From contig NZ_CP107834.1 of the NCBI RefSeq assembly GCF_036346595.1, positions 1,922,001 to 1,986,000 on the forward strand: a stretch of 64,000 nt of DNA, in the 5' to 3' direction. Positions 1 to 8,733 of this stretch are shown here, piece by piece (position 1 is the stretch's first letter; the number at the start of each line of letters is the position of its first letter). Made by a program: the position numbers and the translations under genes. Below the pieces are notes generated by a model. That model worked only from the letters and a program-made list of their open reading frames with translations. It did not search any database and was not told where the DNA came from. This DNA is from Streptomyces sp. NBC_00525 (GTDB lineage: Bacteria; Actinomycetota; Actinomycetes; Streptomycetales; Streptomycetaceae).

Positions 1-478
1 CGCGGCCACCGGCCTGATCGACGAGGAGGAGATCGACGCCGAGTACGCGCGGGACCGGACGGCGGCGGGCGAGCGCCACGCGGCCTCCGCCCGTGCGGCG
101 CGGCCCACCGAGGAGGCGAAGGCCGAGGCGTGGGCGTCGGTCGTGGAGTCCGACAAGCTGCCGAACTCCCTCCAGGAGGCGGTCATCGCGGGCTTCGTGC
201 AGACCGACCAGCACGAGCTGCTGGCCCCGTACGCGGAGAAGTTCTTCGCCTCGGTGAAGGGTGTCTGGGACTCGCGGAGCCACGAGATGGCCCAGCAGGT
301 GGCCATCGGCCTGTACCCGGCGCTCCAGGTCTCGCAGGAGACCCTGGACGCGACGGACGCCTGGCTGGCCGCGGCCGAGCCGGGCGCGGGTCTGCGCCGG
401 CTGATCTCGGAGTCCCGCTCGGGCGTGGAGCGCGCGCTGCGGGCACGGGAGGCGGACGCGGCGGCCGCGACCGCGTAA
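1..478 (+). CDS. pepN: Aminopeptidase N, C-terminal fragment (gene starts before the window)
   Basis: This is the last 158 residues of an M1-family zinc aminopeptidase, read in the frame that starts at base 2. The part present is the helical C-terminal domain (ERAP1_C-like), with the segments NSLQEAVIAGF, LLAPYAEKFF and SHEMAQQVAIGLYP that I recognise from Streptomyces PepN. The HExxH catalytic domain lies outside the window. The enzyme is cytoplasmic and removes N-terminal residues from peptides. The gene ends just before a long perfect palindrome and faces the allantoicase gene, so it is probably the last gene of its transcript. Confidence 0.85.
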   Translation, partial: AATGLIDEEEIDAEYARDRTAAGERHAASARAARPTEEAKAEAWASVVESDKLPNSLQEAVIAGFVQTDQHELLAPYAEKFFASVKGVWDSRSHEMAQQVAIGLYPALQVSQETLDATDAWLAAAEPGAGLRRLISESRSGVERALRAREADAAAATA

Positions 479-489
479 CCGGTACGTGT

Positions 490-527
490 GGGTAAGGGGC
501 ACCCCTCCGGAGGGGTGCCCCTTACCC
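490..527. terminator. Bidirectional terminator between convergent pepN and allantoicase genes
   Basis: A perfect 38-nt palindrome with 19-bp arms and no spacer. Each arm contains GGGTAAGGGGCACCCCTCC or its complement. It sits 12 nt after the pepN stop and 14 nt before the allantoicase stop, so it can end transcription from both sides. There is no long T tract, which is usual for Streptomyces terminators. Confidence 0.85.
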
Positions 528-541
528 GTGCCCTGGGTCCG

Positions 542-1681
542 TCAGGCGCGGGACGCCTCGTGGCGGGCGGCCAGTTCGGCGGCGCCGGTCTCCGTGAGGG
601 AGCCGTGCAGGCGCATCCGGGCGACGCCGCCGTCCGGGAAGGCGTCCAGCCGGACATGGGTGACCACGGCTTCCTCCGGCAGCGGGAAGCGGTGGACGGT
701 GTCGGGCTGGAGCCGGGTGCGCGGGATGATCTCGAACCAGTCGCCGTCCTCGCCGTCCCGGCCGTGCAGGGCGATCCAGCCGGCCGCGTTGCCCAGGAGG
801 CAGGCGGTGTCGATCTCGACCGCGCGGACGGCGCCCTGGGCGGGCAGCCGGAAGCGGACCCAGTCGTTGGTGCCGCGGACCCGGCGGCGGCGGTTCTCCC
901 AGCCGTCGTCCATCTTGCGGGAGGTGCCGGGCAGGATGATCTGGGTCGGCGAGGAGTAGAAGCGGTCCGAGGCGTCCTCGTAGCTGCCGCCGTTGAGGAC
1001 CGCGATCAGGTCGAAGGTGCCGAGCGCGGCCAGCCAGGACGGGTCGGGGACCACTTCGCCGTGCACGCGCAGACGGGCGATGCCGCCGTCGGGGTGCTGG
1101 CAGAGCCGGATGTGGGTCCAGCGGCGTCCGCCGGTGACCTCGAAGCCGTTGGCGGCGTGGCCGCGTACGGGGGTCGGCGGGACGATCTCCTCCCACTTCA
1201 CGTCGTCGGCGAGCAGCTCATCGGGGCCGGGCGCGCCGTCCACGCAGGTGGCCTGGACCGAGACGCGCTGCGGGTAGTTGCCCCGGAAGTGGGCGGTGTC
1301 GACGACGATGCCCCGGATGATGCCGGGGGCGCCGAGGCGGATCAGGGCCCAGTCGTGGTCGTCGGGGGCCGGGAACGGATGGGCGGCGTCGGTGCCGCGC
1401 CGGCGACGGGTCTCCCAGCCGTCCATGATCTTGCCCTTGTGGCCGAAGCGCTCCGGGTCGAAGACCGCGCGTTCGCGCAGGAGGAGGTTCTCGCGCTGGG
1501 CGAAGAACTCGTCGTTGGCGGCGATCACGCCCGCGCCGAGCCGCCGGTCGGCGAGGTCCACGAGGTCGGTGAAGGGGAGGTCGGCGGTGCGGTAGTCGGC
1601 GTAGGGGTCGCCACCGCCGTAGGGGGCCGCGTCGTTGGCATGGGGATCGTCGTGCCGGGTCTCATCCTGTTCGGTGGTCAT
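542..1681 (-). CDS. alc: Allantoicase
   Basis: Allantoicase (allantoate amidinohydrolase) converts allantoate to ureidoglycolate and urea in purine nitrogen recovery, in the cytoplasm. The protein (379 aa from this start) shows the internal duplication of the family: KIMDGWETRRRR in the first half is matched by KMDDGWENRRRR in the second, and each half has a DWxLIRL/DWVRFRL strand followed by a VDTAHF/IDTACL motif. The ATG at 1681 gives a normal N-terminus (MTTEQDE); a GTG at 1708 in the same frame would add nine residues, and neither has a strong ribosome site. It follows a LysR regulator on the same strand after a 59-bp gap, so that regulator may control it. No other allantoin-pathway gene is nearby. 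Confidence 0.9.
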   Translation of the reverse strand: MTTEQDETRHDDPHANDAAPYGGGDPYADYRTADLPFTDLVDLADRRLGAGVIAANDEFFAQRENLLLRERAVFDPERFGHKGKIMDGWETRRRRGTDAAHPFPAPDDHDWALIRLGAPGIIRGIVVDTAHFRGNYPQRVSVQATCVDGAPGPDELLADDVKWEEIVPPTPVRGHAANGFEVTGGRRWTHIRLCQHPDGGIARLRVHGEVVPDPSWLAALGTFDLIAVLNGGSYEDASDRFYSSPTQIILPGTSRKMDDGWENRRRRVRGTNDWVRFRLPAQGAVRAVEIDTACLLGNAAGWIALHGRDGEDGDWFEIIPRTRLQPDTVHRFPLPEEAVVTHVRLDAFPDGGVARMRLHGSLTETGAAELAARHEASRA

Positions 1682-1719
1682 GGGCCCACTGTCGTACGCC
1701 GGAAGCACGTAGGTCCATC

Positions 1720-1728
1720 GAAAGTTTC
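1720..1728. promoter_or_regulatory. Short palindrome GAAAGTTTC in the LysR-allantoicase gap
   Basis: A 9-bp palindrome in the gap upstream of allantoicase. Read on the minus strand it lies within GGAAACTTTC, the same 10-base core found in the ROK operator of the csn operon. It may be an operator or a chance match. There is no extended symmetry beyond the nine bases. Confidence 0.25.
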
Positions 1729-1740
1729 CGCACGAACCGT

Positions 1741-2691
1741 TCAGGATTCCCGAATGGTCCGCGGGGCGGTCTCGGGGTCGTCGTACGGCCGCGCCGCCTC
1801 GCGCAGGGCGGCGAGGACCCGGGCGACGGCCGGGGCGTCCTCACCGCCGCGCCGGACGGCGGCGACGACATGGCGCCGGGGCCGGTCCGCCTCCAGGGCC
1901 CGCATCACCACGCCCTCCCGGCCGTGCCGTTCCGCCGACGCCATGCGCGGGACCAGGGCGATGCCCATGCCGGCCGCGACCATGGCGAGGATCGCCGTCC
2001 AGCCGGACGCGCTGTGCGCACGGGCGGGTACGAAGCCCGCCGCCCGGCACGCGGAGCGGGTGATCTCCGACCAGGGGCCCGAGCCGCCGTAGATCCAGGG
2101 CTCGGCGGCAAGGTCGGCCAGCCGCAGTCCGGGCACGTCCGCGAGCGGATGGCCGGCGGGCAGGGCCACGTCGAGCGGGTCGGCGAGCAGCGGCAGCACG
2201 GTGAACCGGGGGTCGCAGGACGCGGGGGCGTCGGCGGCCAGCGACAGGGCCAGATCCGCCTCGGCGGCGGCGAGCAGTTCGTACGCGCGGGCGGCCTCCG
2301 CCTCCCGCACCCGGACGTCGGGGCCGGGGCGGCCGGCCGTGCGCAGCAGCTGCACGGCGGGGACGACCAGGGCGGGTACGGCGGTGGCGAACGCGGCGAC
2401 GCGGACCTCGCCCGCCTCGCCGCGCAGATAGCCGGTCAGTTCGGCGTCGGCGCGCTCCAGCTGGGCGAAGACCGCCTCGGCGTGCCGCAGGACGAGATGG
2501 GCGGCGTCGGTGAGCCGCACCCGCCTGCCCTGGGCCTCCAGGAGCGGCACGCCGAGCTGTTTCGCCAGGTTGGAGAGCTGCTGGGAGACGGCGGACGGGG
2601 TCATCAGCAGGGCGTCGGCGGTCGCGGTGACCGTGCCCCGGTCGCGCAGGGTGCGCAGGATGCGGAGCTTCTTGACGTCCCACTCGGTCAT
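1741..2691 (-). CDS. LysR-family transcriptional regulator
   Basis: A 316-aa protein with an N-terminal winged helix-turn-helix (residues about 3-62, with the typical GTVTATADALLMTPSAVSQQL recognition segment) and a C-terminal periplasmic-binding-like effector domain (about 90-300). Family length is normal. LysR proteins bind DNA as tetramers and respond to a small co-inducer. The nearest target would be the allantoicase gene downstream on the same strand, but this is inferred from position only. The ATG at 2691 has no strong ribosome site; the small membrane-protein gene ends 34 nt upstream. Confidence 0.9.
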   Translation of the reverse strand: MTEWDVKKLRILRTLRDRGTVTATADALLMTPSAVSQQLSNLAKQLGVPLLEAQGRRVRLTDAAHLVLRHAEAVFAQLERADAELTGYLRGEAGEVRVAAFATAVPALVVPAVQLLRTAGRPGPDVRVREAEAARAYELLAAAEADLALSLAADAPASCDPRFTVLPLLADPLDVALPAGHPLADVPGLRLADLAAEPWIYGGSGPWSEITRSACRAAGFVPARAHSASGWTAILAMVAAGMGIALVPRMASAERHGREGVVMRALEADRPRRHVVAAVRRGGEDAPAVARVLAALREAARPYDDPETAPRTIRES

Positions 2692-2725
2692 GGCCGCGAC
2701 CGGCCCCGGCCGCCGGGCAGGTGGG

Positions 2726-2956
2726 TCAGACCTGCTTCTTCGACTTGTCGAGGACCATGACCAGGCCCGTGATGACGGCGAACAGGACGATGGGCGCCGC
2801 GACGTACAGGCCGAGGGTGTCGAGCACGCTCAGGCCCGGGCCCGGGTCGTCGCCGTCGTCGCGGGTGAGCGCGAGCGCGGGGGACGACATGAGCAGCATC
2901 ATCAGCGTCGTTCCGGCGGCGACGGCGCCGGCGCGCATAGCGTTCTTCTTGTCCAC
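2726..2956 (-). CDS. Small two-helix membrane protein, function unknown
   Basis: A 76-aa protein with two hydrophobic segments: residues about 8-29 (AGAVAAGTTLMMLLMSSPALA), which could be a signal peptide cut after ALA, and about 48-68 (YVAAPIVLFAVITGLVMVLD). It ends in a basic KSKK tail. Between the segments is a short acidic stretch (DDGDDPGPG). Small proteins of this shape are common in Streptomyces without assigned function. It precedes the LysR gene on the same strand and follows malQ, so it may be an independent unit. Confidence 0.75.
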   Translation of the reverse strand: MDKKNAMRAGAVAAGTTLMMLLMSSPALALTRDDGDDPGPGLSVLDTLGLYVAAPIVLFAVITGLVMVLDKSKKQV

Positions 2957-3013
2957 GGTGCCAACGTAGCGAACGCCCGCGCGGGCCGCGCGTCCGGGGT
3001 GCCGTACGGGCGC

Positions 3014-5191
3014 TCAGCAGCCTCCCCCCGCCGGGTGCAGTACGTCCATCAGGCGGTGCAGCCGGGGCGAGGCGGCGAGCTGTTCCAGGGTGACGGGGCG
3101 GCCCTCCGCGTCGGCGACGGGCAGCCGCCAGTTGGGGTACTCGTCGCAGGTGCCGGGGAGGTTCTGCGGGCGGCGGTCGCCGATGGTGTCGGGCAGCCAG
3201 ATACCGGTGAGCCGGGCGGGGGTGCGCAGCAGGAAGCGGTGGACGGCGCGCACGGCCGCCTCCTCGTCGCCGCCTCCGGGGAGCGGGCCGGGGGCGCCCC
3301 CAGGGAGCAGCCCGAGCCGGGTGAACAGGGCCAGCCACTCGGCCGTCTCGGCGCCGTCCCGCCGGTGTTCCTCGTCCGGGGGGCCGGTGAGCAGGCCCAG
3401 CCGGTGGCGCAGCGTCACATGGTCGCCGGTCAGCCGGGCCGCGGTGGAGGGCAGGTCGTGGGTGGTGGCGGTGGCCAGGCAGTCGGCGCGCCAGCGCTCG
3501 GGGGCGAGGGGCCGGCCGTCGCCCGCCCAGTCCCGCTCGAACCAGAGCACCGAGGTGCCGAGCACGCCGCGCCGGGCGAGCGCCTCGCGGACGCCGGGTT
3601 CGACCGTGCCGAGGTCCTCGCCGAGGACGGCCGCGCCGGCCCGGTGCGCCTCCAGGACCAGGACGGCGAGCATGGCCTCCGCGTCGTAGCCGACGTAGGT
3701 GCCCTCGGTGGGCGGGCGGCCCTCGGGCACCCACCAGAGCCGGGACAGGCCCATGACGTGGTCGATGCGCAGGGCGCCGGCGTGGGCGAGGAGGCCCCGC
3801 AGCAGGTCCCGGAAGGGGGCGTAGCCGCTCGCGGCGAGGGCGTCGGGGCGCCACGGGGGCAGGCCCCAGTCCTGGCCGCGCGCGTTGAAGGCGTCGGGGG
3901 GCGCGCCGACGGACATGCCGTGGGCGAAGGTGTCCTGCTGGGCCCAGGTGTCGGCGCCCGAGGGGTGCACGCCGACCGCGAGGTCGTGCACGATGCCGAC
4001 GGTCATCCCGGCGTCCAGGGCGGCGCGCTGGGCCTCGGCGAGCTGGGTGTCGGTGAGCCAGGCGAGCCGGCAGTGGTGGTCGACCCGGTCGAGCAGTTCG
4101 GCGCGGGCGCGGGCGGTGGCCTCGGAGCGCGGGTCGCGCAGCCCGTCCGGCCAGCCGCGCCAGTCGGGGCCGTGCGCCTCGGCGAGCGCGCACCACAGGG
4201 CGTGGTCCTCCAGGGCCTGGCCCTGGCGGGCGAGGTAGTCGCAGTACGCGGCGTGCCGGCCGGGGGTGAGGGGGACGGCGAGGATCAGGTCGAGGGCTTG
4301 GCGCTTGAGGTCCCGTACGGCGTCCCGGTCGATGAGGGCGCCCTTGTCCAGGACGGCTTCCCGCAGCCGGGCGCCCTTGCGGCGCAGCGCGTCGAGGGCG
4401 GCCGGGTCGGGGACGTGGCCGTACTCCGGGACGGACTCGACGCGCAGGTGCACCGGGTCCGGGAAGCGCCGGGACGAGGGGCGGTAGGGCGAGGGGTCGG
4501 TGGGGGCGCCGGGGACCGCCGCGTGCAGCGGGTTGACCTGGACGAAGCCGCAGCTGAGCCGGCGGCCGGACCAGGAGGCGAGGTCGGCGAGGTCACCGAG
4601 GTCGCCCATGCCCCAGGAGCGGCCGGAGAGCAGGGAGTAGAGCTGAACGAGGAAGCCGTGGCCCCGGCCGGGGGGCTGCGGGGCGCGGGGCGGGGCGACG
4701 ACGAGCGCGCAGCGCTGCTCCCGGCGGTCCGGGGCGCGGACGGTCAGCCGGTGGACGCCGAGCGGGGGTTCGGTCCACCAGGGGTGGCCGGACGGTCCGG
4801 GCTCCCCGGCGGGCCGGGGTGCGGCATCGGGTCCGGCATCGGGTCCGGGCTCCCCGGCGGGCACCCGCATCGGTGCCTCCCCCGCCCCGCCGCTCCCGCG
4901 CGCCCCGTCCGGCGGCCCGACCGTCAGTTCCGTGCCGGGCGGCAGGCCGGTGAGCGCGGGCGGCAGCGGTTCGCCGGACCAGACCACCACCGTGTCCGGG
5001 AGGAGCCGGGCGCGGGCCGCCGACTCGGCGGCGGCGAGCGCGGCCCGTACCGCCTCGGGTGTGGTGGCGTCCACGCCGAGCGCGCCGAGCACGGCGACGA
5101 CCGTGCTCTCGGGCACCGGCGCGGTGGCGCCGGAGGGCGGGGAGAAGGAGGTGGCGACGCCGTGCAGGGCGGCGAGCCGGGACAGGCCCAT
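3014..5191 (-). CDS. malQ: 4-alpha-glucanotransferase (amylomaltase, GH77)
   Basis: Transfers alpha-1,4-glucan segments between maltodextrins, in cytoplasmic maltodextrin and glycogen metabolism. The 725-aa protein carries the GH77 catalytic signatures: the nucleophile region RIDHVMGLSRLWW, the acid/base region GEDLGTV and the third Asp in TTHDLPS. The amino-terminal ~130 residues are poorly conserved, with a Gly/Pro/Asp-rich linker (repeated GPDAGPDA and GEPG) before the catalytic domain. The ATG is preceded by AGGAG at good spacing and is directly adjacent to the TGA of a 64-codon ORF, so translation of the two is probably coupled. Confidence 0.93.
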   Translation of the reverse strand: MGLSRLAALHGVATSFSPPSGATAPVPESTVVAVLGALGVDATTPEAVRAALAAAESAARARLLPDTVVVWSGEPLPPALTGLPPGTELTVGPPDGARGSGGAGEAPMRVPAGEPGPDAGPDAAPRPAGEPGPSGHPWWTEPPLGVHRLTVRAPDRREQRCALVVAPPRAPQPPGRGHGFLVQLYSLLSGRSWGMGDLGDLADLASWSGRRLSCGFVQVNPLHAAVPGAPTDPSPYRPSSRRFPDPVHLRVESVPEYGHVPDPAALDALRRKGARLREAVLDKGALIDRDAVRDLKRQALDLILAVPLTPGRHAAYCDYLARQGQALEDHALWCALAEAHGPDWRGWPDGLRDPRSEATARARAELLDRVDHHCRLAWLTDTQLAEAQRAALDAGMTVGIVHDLAVGVHPSGADTWAQQDTFAHGMSVGAPPDAFNARGQDWGLPPWRPDALAASGYAPFRDLLRGLLAHAGALRIDHVMGLSRLWWVPEGRPPTEGTYVGYDAEAMLAVLVLEAHRAGAAVLGEDLGTVEPGVREALARRGVLGTSVLWFERDWAGDGRPLAPERWRADCLATATTHDLPSTAARLTGDHVTLRHRLGLLTGPPDEEHRRDGAETAEWLALFTRLGLLPGGAPGPLPGGGDEEAAVRAVHRFLLRTPARLTGIWLPDTIGDRRPQNLPGTCDEYPNWRLPVADAEGRPVTLEQLAASPRLHRLMDVLHPAGGGC

Positions 5192-5386
5192 TCAGACTCC
5201 TGGGGACTCCGGGCCCCACGCGCAACCGGTCGCGGCCGGTTCGCTGGTCAGCGGGGCGAGGACGGCGAGCGGGGGCTCGCTGGTCAGGGGGGTGGCCTCG
5301 GCGAGCGGGGGCTCGCTGGTCAGGGGTATGGCGCCGGATGCCTGCTTGGGAAGGTCGGAGAGCGGGAGCTGCGCGGTGGCGGGCAT
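5192..5386 (-). CDS. Short ORF upstream of malQ with PLTSEPPLA repeats
   Basis: A 64-aa ORF with a good ribosome site (AGGAGG, then CCACC before the ATG). Its TGA touches the malQ ATG with no gap. Third codon positions are mostly G or C, as in real genes here. The protein contains three copies of a PLTSEP unit, two of them extended to PLTSEPPLA, and no obvious domain or signal peptide. It could be a small acidic/proline-rich protein or a translated leader controlling malQ. I do not recognise the family. Confidence 0.6.
   Translation of the reverse strand: MPATAQLPLSDLPKQASGAIPLTSEPPLAEATPLTSEPPLAVLAPLTSEPAATGCAWGPESPGV
5266..5315. repeat. Two copies of a small hairpin inside the malQ leader ORF
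   Basis: CGAGC-GGGG-GCTCG occurs twice, 36 bases apart, each able to form a 5-bp stem with a four-base loop. The copies sit in a longer direct repeat, GCGAGCGGGGGCTCGCTGG, that encodes the PLTSEPPLA repeats. The arrangement could also act at RNA level ahead of malQ. Confidence 0.6.
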
Positions 5387-5699
5387 GGTGGCCTCCTGGC
5401 CGTGGAGAACAGGACAGTGACGGCCTACCCAGCGGACGCCGCCGCAGACGTAGGCGTTATGACAACGAGTTCAACGTGCTGCGGGTCACATTCCGTTCCC
5501 ACGGGGCCGGTTGCCCGCAAGACGTTCGCCGATTTCGGCCATTCGGCGCTGTCTTTCGCGTAGTGGACCGCCCTGCGCGGCGCGCCCGCCGCACTGCTCG
5601 TACCAGGACATTCCGCCATCGAACGACTCGCACATTGACACCCTCGCGCGCGGGGTGGTGGGCTCGGAGCCCGAGGTGGGAGCGAGGGGAGAGACCGCG
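5387..5699. other. Divergent intergenic region between malQ leader and GH84 gene
   Basis: This 313-bp gap must hold the promoters for both directions. I see no convincing -35/-10 pair. GCCTAC at 5423 and GTAGGC at 5450 form a 6-bp inverted repeat with a 21-base loop, which could be a leader hairpin. The middle part is less GC-rich than the genes around it. No RNA gene or further ORF with a good ribosome site was found. Confidence 0.5.
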
Positions 5700-8600
5700 A
5701 TGGGGCTCAGTGGCAGGACGCGGGCGACGGCGGTGGCCGTGGCCGTGCTCGGCGGGCTGCTCTCCGCCGGTGCCCCGCCCGCGCTCGCCGCTCCCCCGGA
5801 CCCCGCGAGCGCCTCCGCCGCCGGGCCGGGGCGCACGGCGCAGGGCGCGCCCCCGGCGGTGTGGCCGCGCCCGCAGAGCATGGCGGCGGCCGGTCCCGGG
5901 GTCGCCCTGGGCCACGAGGTCACGCTGGTCGCGGACGCGGCGGCCGATCCGTACGCCGTGGCGGCGCTGCGCACGGTCCTGCGGGACGCCGGGGTGCGGA
6001 CGGTCCACGAGGCGCTGCCGGGTGCCGGGCCGGTGATCCGGCTGGGCGGCGCCGGGGCGGCGGACGCGCTGCGCGCCCTGGGCGCGCCGGACCGGGCGGA
6101 CCTGCCGGCGGGCGGTTACCGGCTCGCGGCGGGCCCGGTCGCGAAGCGGGGCACGGTGGCGCTGGAGGGCGTCGGCGAGGACGGGCTGTTCCACGCGGTG
6201 CAGACGCTGCGCCAGCTGGTCCGGGGCGGGAAGGTCGCCGGGGTCACCGTCCGGGACTGGCCGGCCACGGCGGTGCGCGGGCTGACCGAGGGGTTCTACG
6301 GACAGCCGTGGAGCCGGGAGGACCGGCTCGCGCAGATCGACTTCCTGGGGCGCACCAAGCAGAACCGCTATCTCTACGCGGCGGGCGACGACCCCTACCG
6401 GCAGGCCCGCTGGCGCGACCCGTATCCGGCGAAGCGGCGCGCGGACATCCGGGAGCTGGCCGACCGGGCCGCCGCCGCGCATGTGGTGCTCGGCTGGGCG
6501 GTGGCGCCGGGCCAGTCCATGTGCCTGTCGTCGGACGGCGATCTGAAGGCGCTGAACCGGAAGATCGACGCGATGTGGGACCTGGGGGTGCGCGCTTTCC
6601 AGGTGCAGTTCCAGGACGTCAGCTACAGCGAGTGGCACTGCGCGGCCGACGCGGACACGTTCGGCAGCGGCCCGGAGGCGGCGGCTCGGGCGCAGGCCCG
6701 CGTGGTGAACGGCGTGGCCCGGCATCTGACCGCGCGGCATCCGGGGGCGGCGCCGCTGTCGGTGATGCCGACGGAGTTCTACCAGGACGGCGCCACCGCG
6801 TACCGCACCGCGCTCGCCGGGGAGCTGGCGGACGGTGTGGAGGTCGCCTGGACCGGGGTCGGGGTCGTGCCGAGGACGATCACGGGCGCCGAACTGGCGA
6901 GGACGCGGGCCGTGTTCGGGCATCCGCTGATGACCATGGACAACTACCCGGTCAACGACTACGCGCACGACCGGATCTTCCTCGGCCCGTACACCGGCCG
7001 GGAGCCCGCCGTGGCGGTGGGCTCGGCGGCGCTGCTGGCCAACGCGATGGAGCAGCCGTCCGCCTCGCGCGTCCCGCTGTTCACGGCCGCCGACTTCGCG
7101 TGGAACCCGAGGGGCTACGACCCCGCGCGGTCCTGGGAGGCCGCCATCGACGACCTCGCCGGTTCCGGCGGGGACGGGGCCGACGCGCTGCGGGCCCTGG
7201 CGGGCAACAGCGCGGGTTCGGTGCTCGGCGGCACCGAGTCCGCCTATCTGCGGCCGCTGATCGCCGCGTTCTGGAAGGCGTACGCCGGTGACGACGCCGG
7301 CGCGCTCGACGCGGCGGCGGACCGGCTGCGCGACGCGTTCGGCGAGATGCGCGCGGCGCCGGGCGGTCTCGCGGGGGTGGCCGGGGGCCGGCTCGGTGAC
7401 GAGGTCCGCCCGTGGAGCGCGCAGCTCGCCCGCTACGGCCATGCCGGTGAGCTGGCCGTCGACCTGCTGCGCGCCCAGGCCACGGGCGACGGGGCTGCGG
7501 CCTGGCGGGCGTCGCTGGCGCTGGAGCCGGTGCGCGAGGACATCGCGGCGGGCGGGGCGAAGGTCGGCGAGGGCGTGCTCGGCCCGTTCCTGGACCGGAC
7601 CCGCAAGGAGGCCCGTTCCTGGACGGGCACGGACCGGGCGGGCGGCGAGGTGAGCGAGGCGCCGGGCAGCTATACGGTCCGGCTGGACCGGGCCCGTCCG
7701 CTGGAGGCCGTCACCGCGACGACCGTGCCGGACGCCGGGGCCGCCGCGGGCGCCACGGTGCAGGCTCATGTGCCGGGCGAGGGCTGGCGGTCGCTGGGCC
7801 GGCTGTCGGCGAGCGGCTGGACCCAGACGGCGGGCGGGGGGCTGCGGGCCGACGCGGTCCGGATCAGCTGGCCCGCCGCCACTCCGGTGCCGGCCGGGTC
7901 GCCGCCGCTGATCATCCCGCCGCTGGCCGGGGCGTCCGTGGGCGCGGGCACCGCCCCCGATGTGCGCTCCCTGGTGCCGTGGTTCGAGGACGAGCCGGCC
8001 GCCCGGCTGGACCTGGCGCGCGGCGAGACCGACGCCGTGATCGGCGGGAAGCCGCAGGAGGTGCGGGCCCGGCTGTCCGGGCGCCGGCCGGCCGAGGTGC
8101 GGGGCAGGCTGGTCGCGAAGGCGCCCGAGGGCATCGAGGTCCGGGTGCCGAAGCGGACGACCGTTCCGCGCGGGACGCGCACCGAGGTCCCGGTGGAGAT
8201 CACGGTCCCGGCGGACACCCCGTCCGGGGAGTACGAGGTGCCGTTCTCCTTCGGCGGCGAGGAGACCACGCTCACCGTGCGGGCCTATCCACGCACCGGC
8301 GAGGCCGATGTGCTGCGCGGGGCCACCGCCTCCTCGTCGGCGGACGAGACCGCGGACTTCCCGGCGTCCGCCGCGCTGGACGGCGACCAGGAGACCCGCT
8401 GGTCCTCCCCGGCCGCGGACGGGTCGTGGTGGCAGGCGGAACTGCCCGCCCCGGTCCGGCTGGGGCGGGTGGTGCTCGACTGGCAGGACGCGTACGCCTC
8501 CCGCTACCGGGTCCAGGTCTCCGGCGACGGGCGCACCTGGCGCACCGCGGCGACCGTGCGCGAGGGCGCGGGCGGCCGCGAGTCGGTGCGGATGGACGCG

Positions 8601-8702
8601 AAGGACACCCGGTTCGTGCGCGTCCTGGGCGACGAGCGGGCCACCGAGTACGGCATCTCGCTCTGGTCGGTGAAGGCGTACGCGGTGGCCGGGCACGACT
8701 GA
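5700..8702 (+). CDS. Secreted beta-N-acetylglucosaminidase-like protein (GH84) with CBM32
   Basis: A 1000-aa exported protein related to bacterial GH84 beta-N-acetylglucosaminidases (hyaluronidase/O-GlcNAcase family). Layout: signal peptide 1-30 ending ALA; a GH20b-like N-domain (about 50-185); a GH84 barrel (about 190-470) with GFYGQPWSREDR and YLYAAGDDPYR; a helical region; an Ig-like NEW3-type domain (about 765-863); and an F5/8-type carbohydrate-binding module (about 870-1000, with SAALDGDQETRWSS). Where the family has a catalytic Asp-Asp pair, this protein reads FQDVS, so the first Asp is Gln. The ATG at 5700 follows GAGGGGAGAG and directly starts the signal peptide; upstream in-frame codons are poor starts. 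It stands alone and faces the HNH gene. Confidence 0.85.
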   Translation: MGLSGRTRATAVAVAVLGGLLSAGAPPALAAPPDPASASAAGPGRTAQGAPPAVWPRPQSMAAAGPGVALGHEVTLVADAAADPYAVAALRTVLRDAGVRTVHEALPGAGPVIRLGGAGAADALRALGAPDRADLPAGGYRLAAGPVAKRGTVALEGVGEDGLFHAVQTLRQLVRGGKVAGVTVRDWPATAVRGLTEGFYGQPWSREDRLAQIDFLGRTKQNRYLYAAGDDPYRQARWRDPYPAKRRADIRELADRAAAAHVVLGWAVAPGQSMCLSSDGDLKALNRKIDAMWDLGVRAFQVQFQDVSYSEWHCAADADTFGSGPEAAARAQARVVNGVARHLTARHPGAAPLSVMPTEFYQDGATAYRTALAGELADGVEVAWTGVGVVPRTITGAELARTRAVFGHPLMTMDNYPVNDYAHDRIFLGPYTGREPAVAVGSAALLANAMEQPSASRVPLFTAADFAWNPRGYDPARSWEAAIDDLAGSGGDGADALRALAGNSAGSVLGGTESAYLRPLIAAFWKAYAGDDAGALDAAADRLRDAFGEMRAAPGGLAGVAGGRLGDEVRPWSAQLARYGHAGELAVDLLRAQATGDGAAAWRASLALEPVREDIAAGGAKVGEGVLGPFLDRTRKEARSWTGTDRAGGEVSEAPGSYTVRLDRARPLEAVTATTVPDAGAAAGATVQAHVPGEGWRSLGRLSASGWTQTAGGGLRADAVRISWPAATPVPAGSPPLIIPPLAGASVGAGTAPDVRSLVPWFEDEPAARLDLARGETDAVIGGKPQEVRARLSGRRPAEVRGRLVAKAPEGIEVRVPKRTTVPRGTRTEVPVEITVPADTPSGEYEVPFSFGGEETTLTVRAYPRTGEADVLRGATASSSADETADFPASAALDGDQETRWSSPAADGSWWQAELPAPVRLGRVVLDWQDAYASRYRVQVSGDGRTWRTAATVREGAGGRESVRMDAKDTRFVRVLGDERATEYGISLWSVKAYAVAGHD

Positions 8703-8733
8703 CCGCCTCCGGGCCCCGGCGGACGGGGTCCGC

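Noticed and set aside
5511..5699. An earlier in-frame start for the GH84 protein
   Set aside because: It would put 63 residues before the signal peptide; the ATG at 5700 has the ribosome site and begins the export signal.
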